64,000 bases of DNA from Rhodoferax sp. (GTDB lineage Bacteria > Pseudomonadota > Gammaproteobacteria > Burkholderiales > Burkholderiaceae_C). The number at the start of each line of letters is the position of its first letter. Within the stretch, counting starts at the first letter, position 1. The stretch lies in contig JACKLL010000005.1 in assembly GCA_024235935.1 (NCBI GenBank), forward strand, positions 124,001-188,000. The letters run 5' to 3'. Positions 8,244 through 16,849 of this stretch are shown here, piece after piece. The notes under the pieces were generated by a model. It was not told the origin of the DNA and did no database searches. It worked only from the letters and a program-made list of their open reading frames with translations. Both the position numbers and the translations under genes were made by a program.

Positions 8244-9141
8244 GGGAAGCTCCGGTAGTGGCAGGCAGTGCGCACGATAGCGCCGCAGTGTCGCGGCGTA
8301 TTGAAGAAATTTGACCGGCTGCACCTGCGAGCACGATGTGGTTGCCATGGCGGGGCGCCAGGCGCCGGTAGTGTTGTGGCGTGACGCCGGCATACGCGTG
8401 GAACGCGCGCGTCAGGTGGGCCTGGTCGCTGAAGCCGCAGTCATGGGCCAGCTCCGCCAGGCTTGTTGCGGCGTCCGAACGCAGGGCTTCGAGGGTGTGC
8501 TGCATCCGCCAGACCTGCGTCAGGGCCTTGGGTGTCAGGCCGGTCGCCTGGCGAAACTGTGCGAGCAGGGCGCGGTGGCTGCAACCGCTGCGGCCCACGG
8601 CCTGCGCGACGGATTGGCCCTGGCGCAGCATCGCCAACGCCTGGCGGACCGGTTCTGGCGGCGGTCGCGTGTGTGCCAGCCGGCGGGACAGGAATGCGGT
8701 GAGCACCGCCAGCTGGGCGCAAGGACCGCGGGCCGCAAGGATCTGCTCCTGCAGACGCTGGGCGTCCGGGCCCCACAGGTCTGCAAGAGGCGTATGGCCA
8801 TGCGCCAGCTCGCCGGCATCGACGCCGAACAAGGCCATGGCGGCGCCGGGGCCCAGCAATGCGCCCATGGCAGTGCCGGTCGTGCTCGCCCGTTTGCGAT
8901 AGTAGCTGCTGCGGGCGCCGCCCAGCAAGGGCCCGTGCAGTGTCTGCGGCGCCGCGCCATCGGTGCCTGGCCACAGCTGCACCGGGGGGCCGGACAGCCG
9001 CAGCACGAGGTGCATCTGGCCGGTCGGTAACACGTGCTCGTCGGCATCCGCTGGCCCGCCAGCGTTTGCCGACCACCACAGGCTGCTGACACAGGGTGCC
9101 AGCTCTGGCGGTGCGGCCATGGTGATTGACGCGCTGCACAT
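8233..9141 (-). CDS. AraC family transcriptional regulator
   Basis: About 302 residues. The C-terminal third is an AraC/XylS double helix-turn-helix: SVAQAVGRSGCSHRALLAQFRQATG, then LAELAHDCGFSDQAHLTRAFHAYAGVTPQHYRR. The N-terminal half has VLPTGQMHLVLRL, as in AraC members that sense small molecules through a non-cupin-like domain. The frame stays open upstream to 9402, but residues before MCSASIT are Cys-rich and unlike any domain, so I use the ATG at 9141 (9120 is also possible). It overlaps the VOC gene and probably regulates it. It is divergent from the fasciclin gene. Confidence 0.82.
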   Translation of the reverse strand: MCSASITMAAPPELAPCVSSLWWSANAGGPADADEHVLPTGQMHLVLRLSGPPVQLWPGTDGAAPQTLHGPLLGGARSSYYRKRASTTGTAMGALLGPGAAMALFGVDAGELAHGHTPLADLWGPDAQRLQEQILAARGPCAQLAVLTAFLSRRLAHTRPPPEPVRQALAMLRQGQSVAQAVGRSGCSHRALLAQFRQATGLTPKALTQVWRMQHTLEALRSDAATSLAELAHDCGFSDQAHLTRAFHAYAGVTPQHYRRLAPRHGNHIVLAGAAGQISSIRRDTAALSCALPATTGASHGS

Positions 9142-9290
9142 GGAGCTCGATGGTAACGACAACACCCTGGCGGCGCCAGGCCTGCAATGGGCATCGCGCG
9201 CAGCGCGACCGTGCTTCGGTGTGCAAGTTTGCGTGCAAGAAGAAGCGCCATTGCACATCCATGGCGTGTGGGCCTGACGAGGATGTTTGA

Positions 9291-9321
9291 CCTGAAAAGG
9301 CTGCAATAAAGTCTTTTCAGG
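9291..9321. promoter_or_regulatory. 9-base inverted repeat upstream of the fasciclin gene
   Basis: CCTGAAAAG and CTTTTCAGG form a perfect 9-base inverted repeat with a 13-base AT-rich spacer. It lies 107 bases before the fasciclin start and 149 bases before the divergent AraC start. A TTGACC hexamer overlaps its left arm (9288-9293). Half-site spacing of about two helical turns (22 bases centre to centre) fits a dimeric regulator. Whether the AraC protein or another factor binds is unknown. Confidence 0.45.
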
Positions 9322-9428
9322 ACAAATAAAGACCACACAGTTCACATGAAATACCAAACGGTTTACATTTTCCTTGCGCCACATTTTTGGCGATTGCTGC
9401 ACATGCAGTCTTTTCTCTGGAGATCCTC

Positions 9429-9884
9429 ATGAAGAAAACCCTGATCGCTTCCGTCATTGCACTTGGCGTCGCTTTTTCCGCGCAGGCCAAGGACATCGTC
9501 GACACGGCCGTCTCGGCCGGCAATTTCACGACTCTGGCCACGGCGCTCAAGGCCGCGGGACTGGTGGACACACTCAAGGGTCCAGGACCGTTCACGGTGT
9601 TCGCTCCTACAGATGCCGCCTTCGCCAAGGTTCCGAAGGCCGATCTCGATGCGCTGCTCAAGGACAAGGCCAAGCTGACGGCTGTGCTGACCTACCATGT
9701 CGTCCCTGGCAAAGTCATGGCGGCGGACGTCAAGGCCGGCCCGGTCAAGACCGTGCAGGGATCGAACCTGACGGTGTCGACATCGATGGGCGTGATGGTC
9801 GACAAGGCCAAGGTCACGGCGACCGACATCGTGGCCGACAACGGCGTGATCCATGTGATCGACAGCGTCATCATGCCGAAGTAA
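9429..9884 (+). CDS. Secreted fasciclin (FAS1) domain protein
   Basis: A 151-residue exported protein. It has a clean signal peptide (MKKTLIASVIALGVAFSAQA, cleavage near residue 20) and one FAS1 domain of about 130 residues. The conserved H1 segment FTVFAPTDAAF (about 55-65), the TYHVVPGKV segment (about 88-96) and the C-terminal DNGVIHVIDSVIMP are all present. FAS1 domains mediate adhesion or act as small extracellular ligands; bacterial single-domain forms have no settled role. The start has GGAGATCCTC in front. The gene stands alone, with a terminator after it and a long inverted repeat before it. Confidence 0.9.
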   Translation: MKKTLIASVIALGVAFSAQAKDIVDTAVSAGNFTTLATALKAAGLVDTLKGPGPFTVFAPTDAAFAKVPKADLDALLKDKAKLTAVLTYHVVPGKVMAADVKAGPVKTVQGSNLTVSTSMGVMVDKAKVTATDIVADNGVIHVIDSVIMPK

Positions 9885-9945
9885 ACGTCGTGGACGCGTT
9901 TGCGGCTGCCGACGCAGGCGGCCGCAGGCGCTGTTGCAGGACACC

Positions 9946-9978
9946 AAAGCAGCCGGCACGACCGGCTGCTTTCGTTTG
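9946..9978 (+). terminator. Rho-independent terminator after the fasciclin gene
   Basis: AAAGCAGCCGG, loop CACGA, then CCGGCTGCTTT: an 11-base perfect stem, followed by TTCGTTTG. The A-rich 5' arm gives some symmetry, but there is no gene on the other strand to use it. It lies 62 bases after the fasciclin stop. Confidence 0.82.
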
Positions 9979-10045
9979 TACGGGGTCATCGCGGGGCCGC
10001 AGCCGGCGTCCGATCGGCAGCGACGGTGCGCGTTAACATGCGCCC

Positions 10046-11578
10046 ATGCAAGCATCCCCGGCACCCGCTGATCTTCCCGCCGGCGCTTCTGACGGCCTGC
10101 CGTCGGATGCCCAGGGCATTCTGGAGCTGGCGGCACGGTCGATGTTCCAGCTGTTTTCCAGCATCAGCCAGGGCATGTTTCTGGTCGACCGGACGGGGCG
10201 CATCGTCTGGGTGAACGAGGGTTACCAGCGCTTCCTGCCGGCGCTGGGTTTCGATTCGCTGGACCAGTTCATGGGCCATATGGTCGAGGACGTGATCCCG
10301 AACACCCAGATGCGCCGGGTTCTGGAAACCGGTGAGGCCTACCTGATCGACCTGCTGACGAACCGGGCCGGAACCTTCGTCGTCAGCCGCATTCCCCTGC
10401 GCGACGAGCAGGATGCCGTGATCGGTGCCATCGGCATCGTGCTGTTCGACCATCCCGAGACCACGCTGCAACCGCTGATCAGCAAATTCGCGCTGATGCA
10501 GCGCGATCTGGACGATGCGCGGCGTGAACTGGCGGCCCAGCGCCAGAGCCTTGACAAGGCCAAGGGCGCGGGCAGCCGGCCATCGAAGTACACCTTTACC
10601 AGCTTCATCGGCACCAGTGCGACCGCGGTCGAGGTGAAACGCCAGGCGCGCCGCGCCGCGCAATCCAGCAGCCCGGTGCTGATCCTGGGCGAGACCGGAA
10701 CCGGCAAGGAATTGCTGGCCCATGCGATCCATGCCGCGTCCAGCCGTGCCGGAGGTCCGCTGGTCAGTGTCAACATCGCGGCCGTTCCCGACACCTTGCT
10801 GGAGGCCGAGTTCTTCGGCGTTGCGCCCGGCGCGTTCACCGGCGCCGATCGCCGCGGGCGCGATGGCAAGTTCAAGCTGGCCGATGGCGGCAGCCTGTTC
10901 CTGGATGAGATCGGCGACATGCCACTGGCGCTGCAGGCCAAGCTGCTGCGAGCCTTGCAGGAGGGCGAGATCGAGCCCCTGGGGTCGAACCAGCTGGTGC
11001 CGTTCAACGTGCGTGTCATTGCTGCAACCTCGCGTGACCTGGCGGCCGGCATGCGCAACGGAAAGTTTCGCGAGGACCTGTATTACCGGCTCAACGTACT
11101 GCCGATCCGCGTGCCGCCGCTGCGCGAGCGACGCAGCGACATTCCGGCCCTGGTCGAGGTGCTGACCGATGACATCGCGCTGCGCGGCGGTACGGCGCCG
11201 CTGGAGATCAGCGCTGAGGCGCTGGAACTGCTGTGTTCACAGGCGTGGCGCGGCAATATTCGCGAGTTGCGCAATGTGCTGGAGCAGTGCGCCATGCGCA
11301 GCGACGCCACGCAGATCGAGCTGGCGTTGCTGCACAAGGTGCTGGCGGAGTCGGGCGTCGACCTGATGGCAGCTGCGCCTGCCGGCACGCCTTCGGCCGC
11401 GACGGTGCCGGCGCCTCCACCGCAGCTGCTGCGACCCATGGCCTTGCAGGTCGCACAACTGGAGCACGATGCGATCGCGGCGGCGCTGACGGCCACCCAT
11501 GGCAACAAGCTGGCGGCCGCCAGGATGCTCGGCATTTCGCGGGCCACCTTGTACCAGCGTCTTGCGCAGGATGCCTGA
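10046..11578 (+). CDS. PAS-domain sigma-54-dependent transcriptional activator
   Basis: A 510-residue enhancer-binding protein. A PAS sensor domain spans about residues 30-140 (SQGMFLVDRTGRIVWVNEGY), followed by a short helical linker (about 150-172). The AAA+ domain (about 185-420) has Walker A GETGTGKE at 215-222, the sigma-54 contact loop GAFTGA at 262-267 and Walker B GSLFLDEIGDM. A Fis-type helix-turn-helix ends the protein (NKLAAARMLGISRATLYQRL). There is no receiver domain, so it responds to a ligand or cofactor through PAS. It lies 159 bases upstream of an ABC importer operon with a -24/-12 promoter, so it very probably drives that operon. Confidence 0.93.
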   Translation: MQASPAPADLPAGASDGLPSDAQGILELAARSMFQLFSSISQGMFLVDRTGRIVWVNEGYQRFLPALGFDSLDQFMGHMVEDVIPNTQMRRVLETGEAYLIDLLTNRAGTFVVSRIPLRDEQDAVIGAIGIVLFDHPETTLQPLISKFALMQRDLDDARRELAAQRQSLDKAKGAGSRPSKYTFTSFIGTSATAVEVKRQARRAAQSSSPVLILGETGTGKELLAHAIHAASSRAGGPLVSVNIAAVPDTLLEAEFFGVAPGAFTGADRRGRDGKFKLADGGSLFLDEIGDMPLALQAKLLRALQEGEIEPLGSNQLVPFNVRVIAATSRDLAAGMRNGKFREDLYYRLNVLPIRVPPLRERRSDIPALVEVLTDDIALRGGTAPLEISAEALELLCSQAWRGNIRELRNVLEQCAMRSDATQIELALLHKVLAESGVDLMAAAPAGTPSAATVPAPPPQLLRPMALQVAQLEHDAIAAALTATHGNKLAAARMLGISRATLYQRLAQDA

Positions 11579-11588
11579 TTTTCAGCCA

Positions 11589-11632
11589 TTTGTCTGAAAT
11601 GTGGACATCTTGCTTGTTCGCAATTTGGACAT
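11589..11632. promoter_or_regulatory. Two-copy direct repeat, putative activator-binding (UAS) sites
   Basis: Two 20-base copies, 11589-11608 and 11613-11632, are offset by 24 bases and match at 15 of 20 positions; both end in TGGACAT. Their centres are about 85 and 109 bases upstream of the start point expected from the -24/-12 promoter at 11681. That is a normal distance for enhancer sites of NtrC-type activators. The adjacent activator is the obvious candidate to bind. Confidence 0.5.
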
Positions 11633-11680
11633 TTTTTGCCGCGTTTGACAAAAATCGATTGATATCAAGCACTTGCGCGA

Positions 11681-11696
11681 TGGCATGAAGCATGCT
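11681..11696 (+). promoter_or_regulatory. Sigma-54 (-24/-12) promoter of the ABC importer operon
   Basis: TGGCATGAAGCATGCT fits the consensus TGGCACG-N4-TTGCW. GG is at -25/-24 and GC at -13/-12 with the exact 12-base offset, and only two consensus positions deviate. Transcription would start near 11707, leaving about 30 bases before the receptor ATG, with AGGAG just ahead of it. The flanking gene encodes a GAFTGA-containing activator, which supports the call strongly. Confidence 0.75.
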
Positions 11697-11737
11697 CTTT
11701 CAGCAGGGTTCGTTCCGACAACAAACAGGAGACTTTC

Positions 11738-12940
11738 ATGCACCGTCGTTCGCTCGTGGCCCTGGCCGCACTGGCCGCCACCACCGCTCTCACCTTGACC
11801 GCGCCTGCCGCCATGGCGCAGGACAAGGAAATCCGCATTGCCCATATCCACAGCCTGACCGGTCCGCTGGAGGCCTATGGCAAGCAGACCACCACCGGTT
11901 TCAACATGGGCCTGAACTACGCGACTGGCGGCACCATGATGGTCGGCGGCAAGAAGCTGGTCGTGATCGAGAAGGATGACCAGGGCAAGCCCGATCTGGG
12001 CAAGAGCCTGCTGGCGGCGGCTTACGCCGACGACAAGGCCGACATCGCCGTGGGTCCGACCTCGTCCGGCGTGGCGCTGGCGATGCTGCCGGTGGCCGAG
12101 GAATACAAGAAGATCCTGCTGGTCGAGCCGGCCGTGGCCGACTCCATCACCGGCGACAAGTGGAACAAGTACATCTTCCGCACCGGCCGCAACAGCTCGC
12201 AGGACGCGATCGCCAATGCCGTGGCCCAGGACCAGGCGGGTACCAGCATCGCCACGCTGGCCCAGGACTATGCCTTCGGCCGCGACGGCGTCAAGGCGTA
12301 CAAGAGCGCGATCAAGAAAGCCAAGATCGTGCACGAGGAATATCTGCCGACCACGACCACCGACTTCACCGCCGGTGCCCAGCGCCTGATCGACGCGCTC
12401 AAGGACAAGCCCGGTCGCAAGGTGATCTGGATCATCTGGGCCGGCGGTGGCGGCAACCCGTTCAAGATCGCCGATCTGGATCTCAAACGATATGGCATCG
12501 AGATCGCCACCGGCGGCAACATCCTGCCGGCCATGGCCGCCTACAAGCAGTTCCCGGGTATGGAAGGCGCAACCTATTACTACTTCGGCCTGCCGAAGAA
12601 CCCGGTCAATGACGCCATGGTGGCGCAGCACTACAGCCAGTTCAAGTCGCCGCCGGACTTCTTCACCGCCGGCGGCTTCTCGGCCGCGATGGCGGTGGTC
12701 ACCGCGCTCAAGAAGACCAATGGTGACACCAACACCAACAAGCTGATCAAGACCATGGAAGGCATGAGCTTCGACACGCCCAAGGGCAAGATGACCTTCC
12801 GCAAGGAAGACCATCAGGCGATGCAGAGCATGTACCACTTCAAGATCAAGGTCGACCCGGCATTCGCCTGGGGCGTGCCCGAGCTGGTGCGCGAGATCAA
12901 GGCCGAAGAGATGGACGTGCCGATCAACAACAAGCGTTGA
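11738..12940 (+). CDS. ABC transporter periplasmic substrate-binding protein, branched-chain amino acid type
   Basis: A 400-residue Peripla_BP_6 receptor with a signal peptide (MHRRSLVALAALAATTALTL, cleavage after AMA near residue 27). The mature part opens with EIRIAHIHSLTGPLEAYGKQ. The ligand-binding lobe has VGPTSSGVALAMLPVAEEY and later a Gly-rich WAGGGGNPF. It feeds the LivGFHM-like genes downstream. In this family ligands include branched-chain amino acids, amides, urea and aromatic acids, so sequence alone does not name the substrate. The downstream hydrolase hints at an ester, amide or similar compound. It is the first gene after the sigma-54 promoter and is separated from the ATPase genes by 215 bases. 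Confidence 0.88.
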   Translation: MHRRSLVALAALAATTALTLTAPAAMAQDKEIRIAHIHSLTGPLEAYGKQTTTGFNMGLNYATGGTMMVGGKKLVVIEKDDQGKPDLGKSLLAAAYADDKADIAVGPTSSGVALAMLPVAEEYKKILLVEPAVADSITGDKWNKYIFRTGRNSSQDAIANAVAQDQAGTSIATLAQDYAFGRDGVKAYKSAIKKAKIVHEEYLPTTTTDFTAGAQRLIDALKDKPGRKVIWIIWAGGGGNPFKIADLDLKRYGIEIATGGNILPAMAAYKQFPGMEGATYYYFGLPKNPVNDAMVAQHYSQFKSPPDFFTAGGFSAAMAVVTALKKTNGDTNTNKLIKTMEGMSFDTPKGKMTFRKEDHQAMQSMYHFKIKVDPAFAWGVPELVREIKAEEMDVPINNKR

Positions 12941-13155
12941 GCTTTTCGCGGGCTGATCCAAAGATCGGCCTGCGGCCCCATGCCGTGCATCGCCGGTTCG
13001 GCGGTGCCGGCTGCCTGGCTGCCCGATGGGGCGCGACAGCTGCCCTCACGCTGAAACCAGGATGCATGCAGGACGCCTCTGCGTCCATGGGGATGCCTGC
13101 GCCAGGAACTCCCGCGTGGCGGGCAACGGGTAAACCTTCGGCTCCAACAAGGACC
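12941..13155 (+). other. Long spacer between receptor and ATPase genes, with small hairpins
   Basis: The remaining importer genes are tightly packed, but this gap is 215 bases. It contains GGACGC-CTCT-GCGTCC (13071-13086), a short stem with no T-run, and other GC-rich partial stems. Such structures often protect the receptor mRNA and lower expression of the downstream genes. I see no promoter here, and no convincing reading frame of its own. Confidence 0.35.
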
Positions 13156-13983
13156 ATGCTTCAAACCAAAGACCTGACGATCCGTTTCGGCGGACATGTG
13201 GCGGTGAATGCTGTCAGCTGCAGCTTTGCACCGGGCACGCTGACGGCCATCGTAGGCCCGAACGGCGCCGGCAAGACCACCTACTTCAATCTGATCTCCG
13301 GCCAGCTCAAGGCCAGCGGCGGGTCGGTCTTGCTGGGCGGGCGCGATATCTCCTCACTCGGTGTCTCGGCGCGGACCCGTGCCGGTCTGGGTCGGGCGTT
13401 CCAGCTCACCAATCTGTTTCCCAACCTCACGGTGCTGGAGAACATTCGGCTGGCGGTACAGGCGACGCGCTCCGGAAGGCACAGGCGCGGGCTGAACCTG
13501 TGGAGCATCTGGAGCGACCACAAGGCCTTGCTGCGGCGCGCCGAGGAGATCCTGAACACGGTGGCCATGCAGGACCGGGCCGATGCCATCGTGGCCAGCC
13601 TGCCGCATGGCGACCAGCGCAAACTCGAAGTGGCGCTGCTGATTGCGCTCGAGCCGCAGGTGTTCATGTTCGACGAGCCTACCGCCGGCATGAGTGTGGA
13701 CGAGGCTCCGGTGATCCTGAACCTGATCCGTGACCTCAAGAACGACAAGCGCAAGACTATCCTGCTGGTCGAGCACAAGATGGACGTGGTGCGCGAACTG
13801 GCCGACCGCATCATCGTGCTGCACAACGGCGAACTGGTGGCGGACGGCGATCCGGCCGAGGTGATTGCATCCCGTGTGGTGCAGGAGGCCTACCTGGGGG
13901 CGAGCGCCCAGGACGCTTCGGAGCCGTCTGACGGCCCTGCGGCGGGTGGACCTGCCGCTGCGCAGCAAGGGAGCACGGCATGA
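13156..13983 (+). CDS. ABC transporter ATP-binding protein, LivG type
   Basis: A 275-residue nucleotide-binding subunit. Walker A is GPNGAGKT (34-41), Walker B is VFMFDEPTAGMS, and the H-loop is in LLVEHKMD. The signature region reads LPHGDQRKLEVAL instead of canonical LSGGQ, a variant common in branched-chain-type transporters. A 25-residue low-complexity tail (Gly/Ala/Ser/Pro) follows the core. The frame is open upstream, but the ATG at 13156, preceded by AAGGA, gives the normal length. Its stop overlaps the start of the second ATPase (ATGA). Confidence 0.88.
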   Translation: MLQTKDLTIRFGGHVAVNAVSCSFAPGTLTAIVGPNGAGKTTYFNLISGQLKASGGSVLLGGRDISSLGVSARTRAGLGRAFQLTNLFPNLTVLENIRLAVQATRSGRHRRGLNLWSIWSDHKALLRRAEEILNTVAMQDRADAIVASLPHGDQRKLEVALLIALEPQVFMFDEPTAGMSVDEAPVILNLIRDLKNDKRKTILLVEHKMDVVRELADRIIVLHNGELVADGDPAEVIASRVVQEAYLGASAQDASEPSDGPAAGGPAAAQQGSTA

Positions 13984-14708
13984 ATTCTGAAAACCTGCTG
14001 ACCCTGTCCGGGGTGCACACGCATATCGGGGCGTACCACATCCTGCATGGCGTCGACCTTGCCGTGCCCAAGGGGCAGGTGACGCTGCTGCTGGGGCGCA
14101 ATGGTGCCGGCAAGTCGACGACGCTGCGCACGATCATGGGGCTGTGGCGCGCCTCCAGCGGCAAGCTGCATTTCGCCGGCGAGGACATCACCGCCTTGTC
14201 GACGCCCGAGATCGCGTCGCGCAACATCGCCTATGTGCCGGAGAACATGGGCATCTTCTCTGATCTCACGGTGCGCGAGAACATGCTGCTGGCTGCGCGC
14301 AGCGCCGCCAGTGAACGTCAGATGGACCCGGCGCGGCTGCAGTGGATCTTTGGCTTGTTCCCGGCGGTGGAGAAGTTCTGGAACCACCCCGCGGGCAAGC
14401 TCTCCGGTGGTCAGAAGCAGATGCTGGCGGTGGCCCGTGCCATCGTCGAGCCGCGTGAATTGCTGATCGTCGACGAGCCGAGCAAGGGCCTGGCGCCGGC
14501 CATCATCAACAACATGATCGACGCCTTTGCCGAGCTCAAGCGCACCGGCGTGACCATTCTGCTGGTCGAGCAGAACATCCGTTTTGCCCAGAAGCTGGGC
14601 GATAGCGTGGCAGTGATGGACAACGGTGTCGTGGTGCATTCCGGCAGCATGGCGGCCTTGTCCGGTGACGCCGCATTGCAGAAATCCTTGCTGGGACTGG
14701 CGATATGA
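13980..14708 (+). CDS. ABC transporter ATP-binding protein, LivF type
   Basis: A 242-residue ATPase that pairs with the LivG-type subunit. Walker A is GRNGAGKS (39-46), the signature is LSGGQKQMLAVARA, Walker B is LLIVDEPSKGLAP, and the H-loop is in LLVEQN. Length and the C-terminal VAVMDNGVVVHSGSM segment are typical of LivF. It overlaps its upstream neighbour by four bases and the first permease gene by four bases, so the set is translationally coupled. Confidence 0.9.
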   Translation: MNSENLLTLSGVHTHIGAYHILHGVDLAVPKGQVTLLLGRNGAGKSTTLRTIMGLWRASSGKLHFAGEDITALSTPEIASRNIAYVPENMGIFSDLTVRENMLLAARSAASERQMDPARLQWIFGLFPAVEKFWNHPAGKLSGGQKQMLAVARAIVEPRELLIVDEPSKGLAPAIINNMIDAFAELKRTGVTILLVEQNIRFAQKLGDSVAVMDNGVVVHSGSMAALSGDAALQKSLLGLAI

Positions 14709-15688
14709 AGAATACCGATTTCGACTGGAAACCGGTCGCGCTGGTGCCGCTGCTGGCGCTGCTGGTGTTCCCGCTCATCGGCTCCACCTCGACCTGGCTC
14801 ACGCTCACCGTTGCCGGACTGGCGATGGGCCTGATCGTGTTCGTCATCGCGTCCGGTCTGACGCTGGTGTTCGGCTTGATGGATGTGCTCAATTTCGGCC
14901 ATGGCCTGTTCATCGCGCTGGGTGCCTTCATGGCGACGACGGTGCTGGGCTCGATGACGGACTGGACGCAATCCGACCAGCTCTGGCGCAACATGGTGGC
15001 GGTGTTCCCGGCCATGCTGGTTGCCATGGCGGTGGCCGGCGCCGTGGGCCTGGCGTTCGAGCGCTTCATCGTCAAGCCGGTCTATGGCCAGCATCTCAAG
15101 CAGATCCTGATCACGATGGGCGGCATGATCATCGGCGAAGAGCTGATCAAGGTGATCTGGGGCCCGCAGCAAATCCCCTTGCCATTGCCGATGGCGATGC
15201 GTGGATCGATCCTGATCGGGGACGCCGCGATCGAAAAATACCGGCTGCTGGCGGTCGTGGTCGGCCTGCTCGTGTTCGGCGCCCTGGTCTGGACGCTGAA
15301 CCGCACCAAGATCGGCCTGCTGATCCGCGCCGGCGTGCAGGACCGCGAGATGGTGGAGTCGCTGGGCTACCGCATTCGCCGCCTGTTCGTCGGCGTCTTC
15401 GTCATGGGCAGTGCGCTGGCCGGCCTGGGCGGCGTGATGTGGGGCCTGTACCAGCAGACCGTGACACCACAGATGGGGGCGCAGGTCAATGTGCTGATCT
15501 TCATCGTCATCATCATCGGCGGGCTGGGATCGACGGCCGGCGCCTTGATCGGCGCGCTGCTGGTGGGTCTGATGGCCAATTACACCGGCTTTCTGGCGCC
15601 CAAGGTGGCGCTGTTTTCCAACATCGCGCTGATGGCCGCCATTCTTCTGTGGCGGCCCCAGGGTGTTTATCCGGTGAGCAACCGCTGA
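14705..15688 (+). CDS. ABC transporter permease, LivH type
   Basis: A 327-residue inner-membrane permease with about eight hydrophobic segments. The family hallmarks are GLTLVFGLMDVLNFGHGLFIALGAF near residue 60 and IIIGGLGSTAGALIGALLVGL near residue 280. It forms the membrane channel with the LivM-type subunit. It starts inside the LivF-type gene (ATGA) and is followed by a 75-base gap. Confidence 0.9.
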   Translation: MKNTDFDWKPVALVPLLALLVFPLIGSTSTWLTLTVAGLAMGLIVFVIASGLTLVFGLMDVLNFGHGLFIALGAFMATTVLGSMTDWTQSDQLWRNMVAVFPAMLVAMAVAGAVGLAFERFIVKPVYGQHLKQILITMGGMIIGEELIKVIWGPQQIPLPLPMAMRGSILIGDAAIEKYRLLAVVVGLLVFGALVWTLNRTKIGLLIRAGVQDREMVESLGYRIRRLFVGVFVMGSALAGLGGVMWGLYQQTVTPQMGAQVNVLIFIVIIIGGLGSTAGALIGALLVGLMANYTGFLAPKVALFSNIALMAAILLWRPQGVYPVSNR

Positions 15689-15763
15689 GCCGGGGAGCAA
15701 CCAGACCATGTGCAAGCACCTGCCTTCTTTTCCTGGCCTGGATCAGGACATCCGGAGCATCCC

Positions 15764-16849
15764 ATGCTAGAGCGACTGCTGTCGAACGATATGCCGCGCA
15801 GCCGCATTCTGGCGGCCCTGCTGCTGGTGCTGCTGCTGGGCCTGGCGTTTGCGCCCTTCGTGTTCCCGGGGGTCAAGGCGCTGAACGTCGCGGCGAAGGT
15901 GCTGATCTTCATCGTGCTGGTGGCCAGCTTCGACCTGTTGCTCGGCTATACCGGCATCGTCAGCTTCGCCCACACCATGTTCTTCGGCATCGGTGCCTAC
16001 GGGATCGCGATTGCCTGCACGCGCATGGGCGCGACCTGGGAGGCCCTGCTCGTGGGGCTCGTCGGCGCACTGGGTCTGTCCTTCCTGCTGGCACTGGTGA
16101 TCGGCCTGTTCTCGTTGCGGGTGCGCGCCATCTTCTTTGCGATGATCACGCTGGCGGTGGCTTCGGCATTCCTGACGCTGGCCTCGCAGCTGTCGACCCT
16201 CACCGGCGGCGAGGACGGGTTGACCTTCCGCCTGCCCGAGATCCTGACGCCCAGCTATGAATTCTTCGAGGACGAGATCCTGGGCGTGATGATCGACGGC
16301 CGGCTGGCCTCGTATTACCTGCTGTTCGCGCTGTCGCTTGTATTGATGCTGACCTTGCTGCGCATCGTCAATTCGCCCTTTGGCCGGGTGCTGCAGGCGA
16401 TTCGCGAGAACGAGTTCCGCGCCGAGGCCATCGGTTACCGGGTCGTGGTCTATCGGACCATCTCGAGCATTCTCTCGGCGCTGTTTGCCTGCATGGCCGG
16501 CGCGATGCTGGCGCTCTGGCTGCGCTACAACGGACCCGACACCTCGATGTCCTTCGAAATCATGATGGACGTGCTGCTCATCGTCGTGATCGGCGGCATG
16601 GGCACGATGTACGGGGCTGCCATCGGCGCCACGCTGTTCATGATCGCGCAGAGCTACCTGCAGGATCTGCTGCGGCTGGGCAGCGAGGCCGCGGCCAGCC
16701 TGCCGTGGTTGTCGGCCCTGTTGTCACCGCAGCGGTGGCTGCTCTGGCTGGGTGTGCTGTTCGTGCTGTCGGTGTACTACTTTCCCACCGGCGTGGTCGG
16801 TCGCTTGCGCCTGCGCAGCGCGCTCAGGCAGTCGGGAGGAGGGAAATGA
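15764..16849 (+). CDS. ABC transporter permease, LivM type
   Basis: A 361-residue permease. FDLLLGYTGIVSFAHTMFFGIGAYG near residue 50 and VVIGGMGTMYGAAIGATLF near residue 280 are LivM hallmarks, and a short cytoplasmic Arg-rich tail ends the chain. I use the ATG at 15764 (CCGGAG ahead). A start at MPRSRIL, nine codons later, is also possible. The stop overlaps the ATG of the hydrolase gene (ATGA), tying the hydrolase to the importer. Confidence 0.9.
   Translation: MLERLLSNDMPRSRILAALLLVLLLGLAFAPFVFPGVKALNVAAKVLIFIVLVASFDLLLGYTGIVSFAHTMFFGIGAYGIAIACTRMGATWEALLVGLVGALGLSFLLALVIGLFSLRVRAIFFAMITLAVASAFLTLASQLSTLTGGEDGLTFRLPEILTPSYEFFEDEILGVMIDGRLASYYLLFALSLVLMLTLLRIVNSPFGRVLQAIRENEFRAEAIGYRVVVYRTISSILSALFACMAGAMLALWLRYNGPDTSMSFEIMMDVLLIVVIGGMGTMYGAAIGATLFMIAQSYLQDLLRLGSEAAASLPWLSALLSPQRWLLWLGVLFVLSVYYFPTGVVGRLRLRSALRQSGGGK

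Noticed and set aside
11602..11639. Two possible -24/-12 elements around TGGACA.
   Set aside because: The GG to GC spacing is 9 and 11 bases instead of 12. The element at 11681 has the right spacing and a better match, so these were taken as part of the upstream repeat.
14411..15715. A 434-codon minus-strand frame opposite the LivH-type permease.
   Set aside because: His/Gln/Asp-rich antisense shadow; the plus strand encodes a permease with family motifs.
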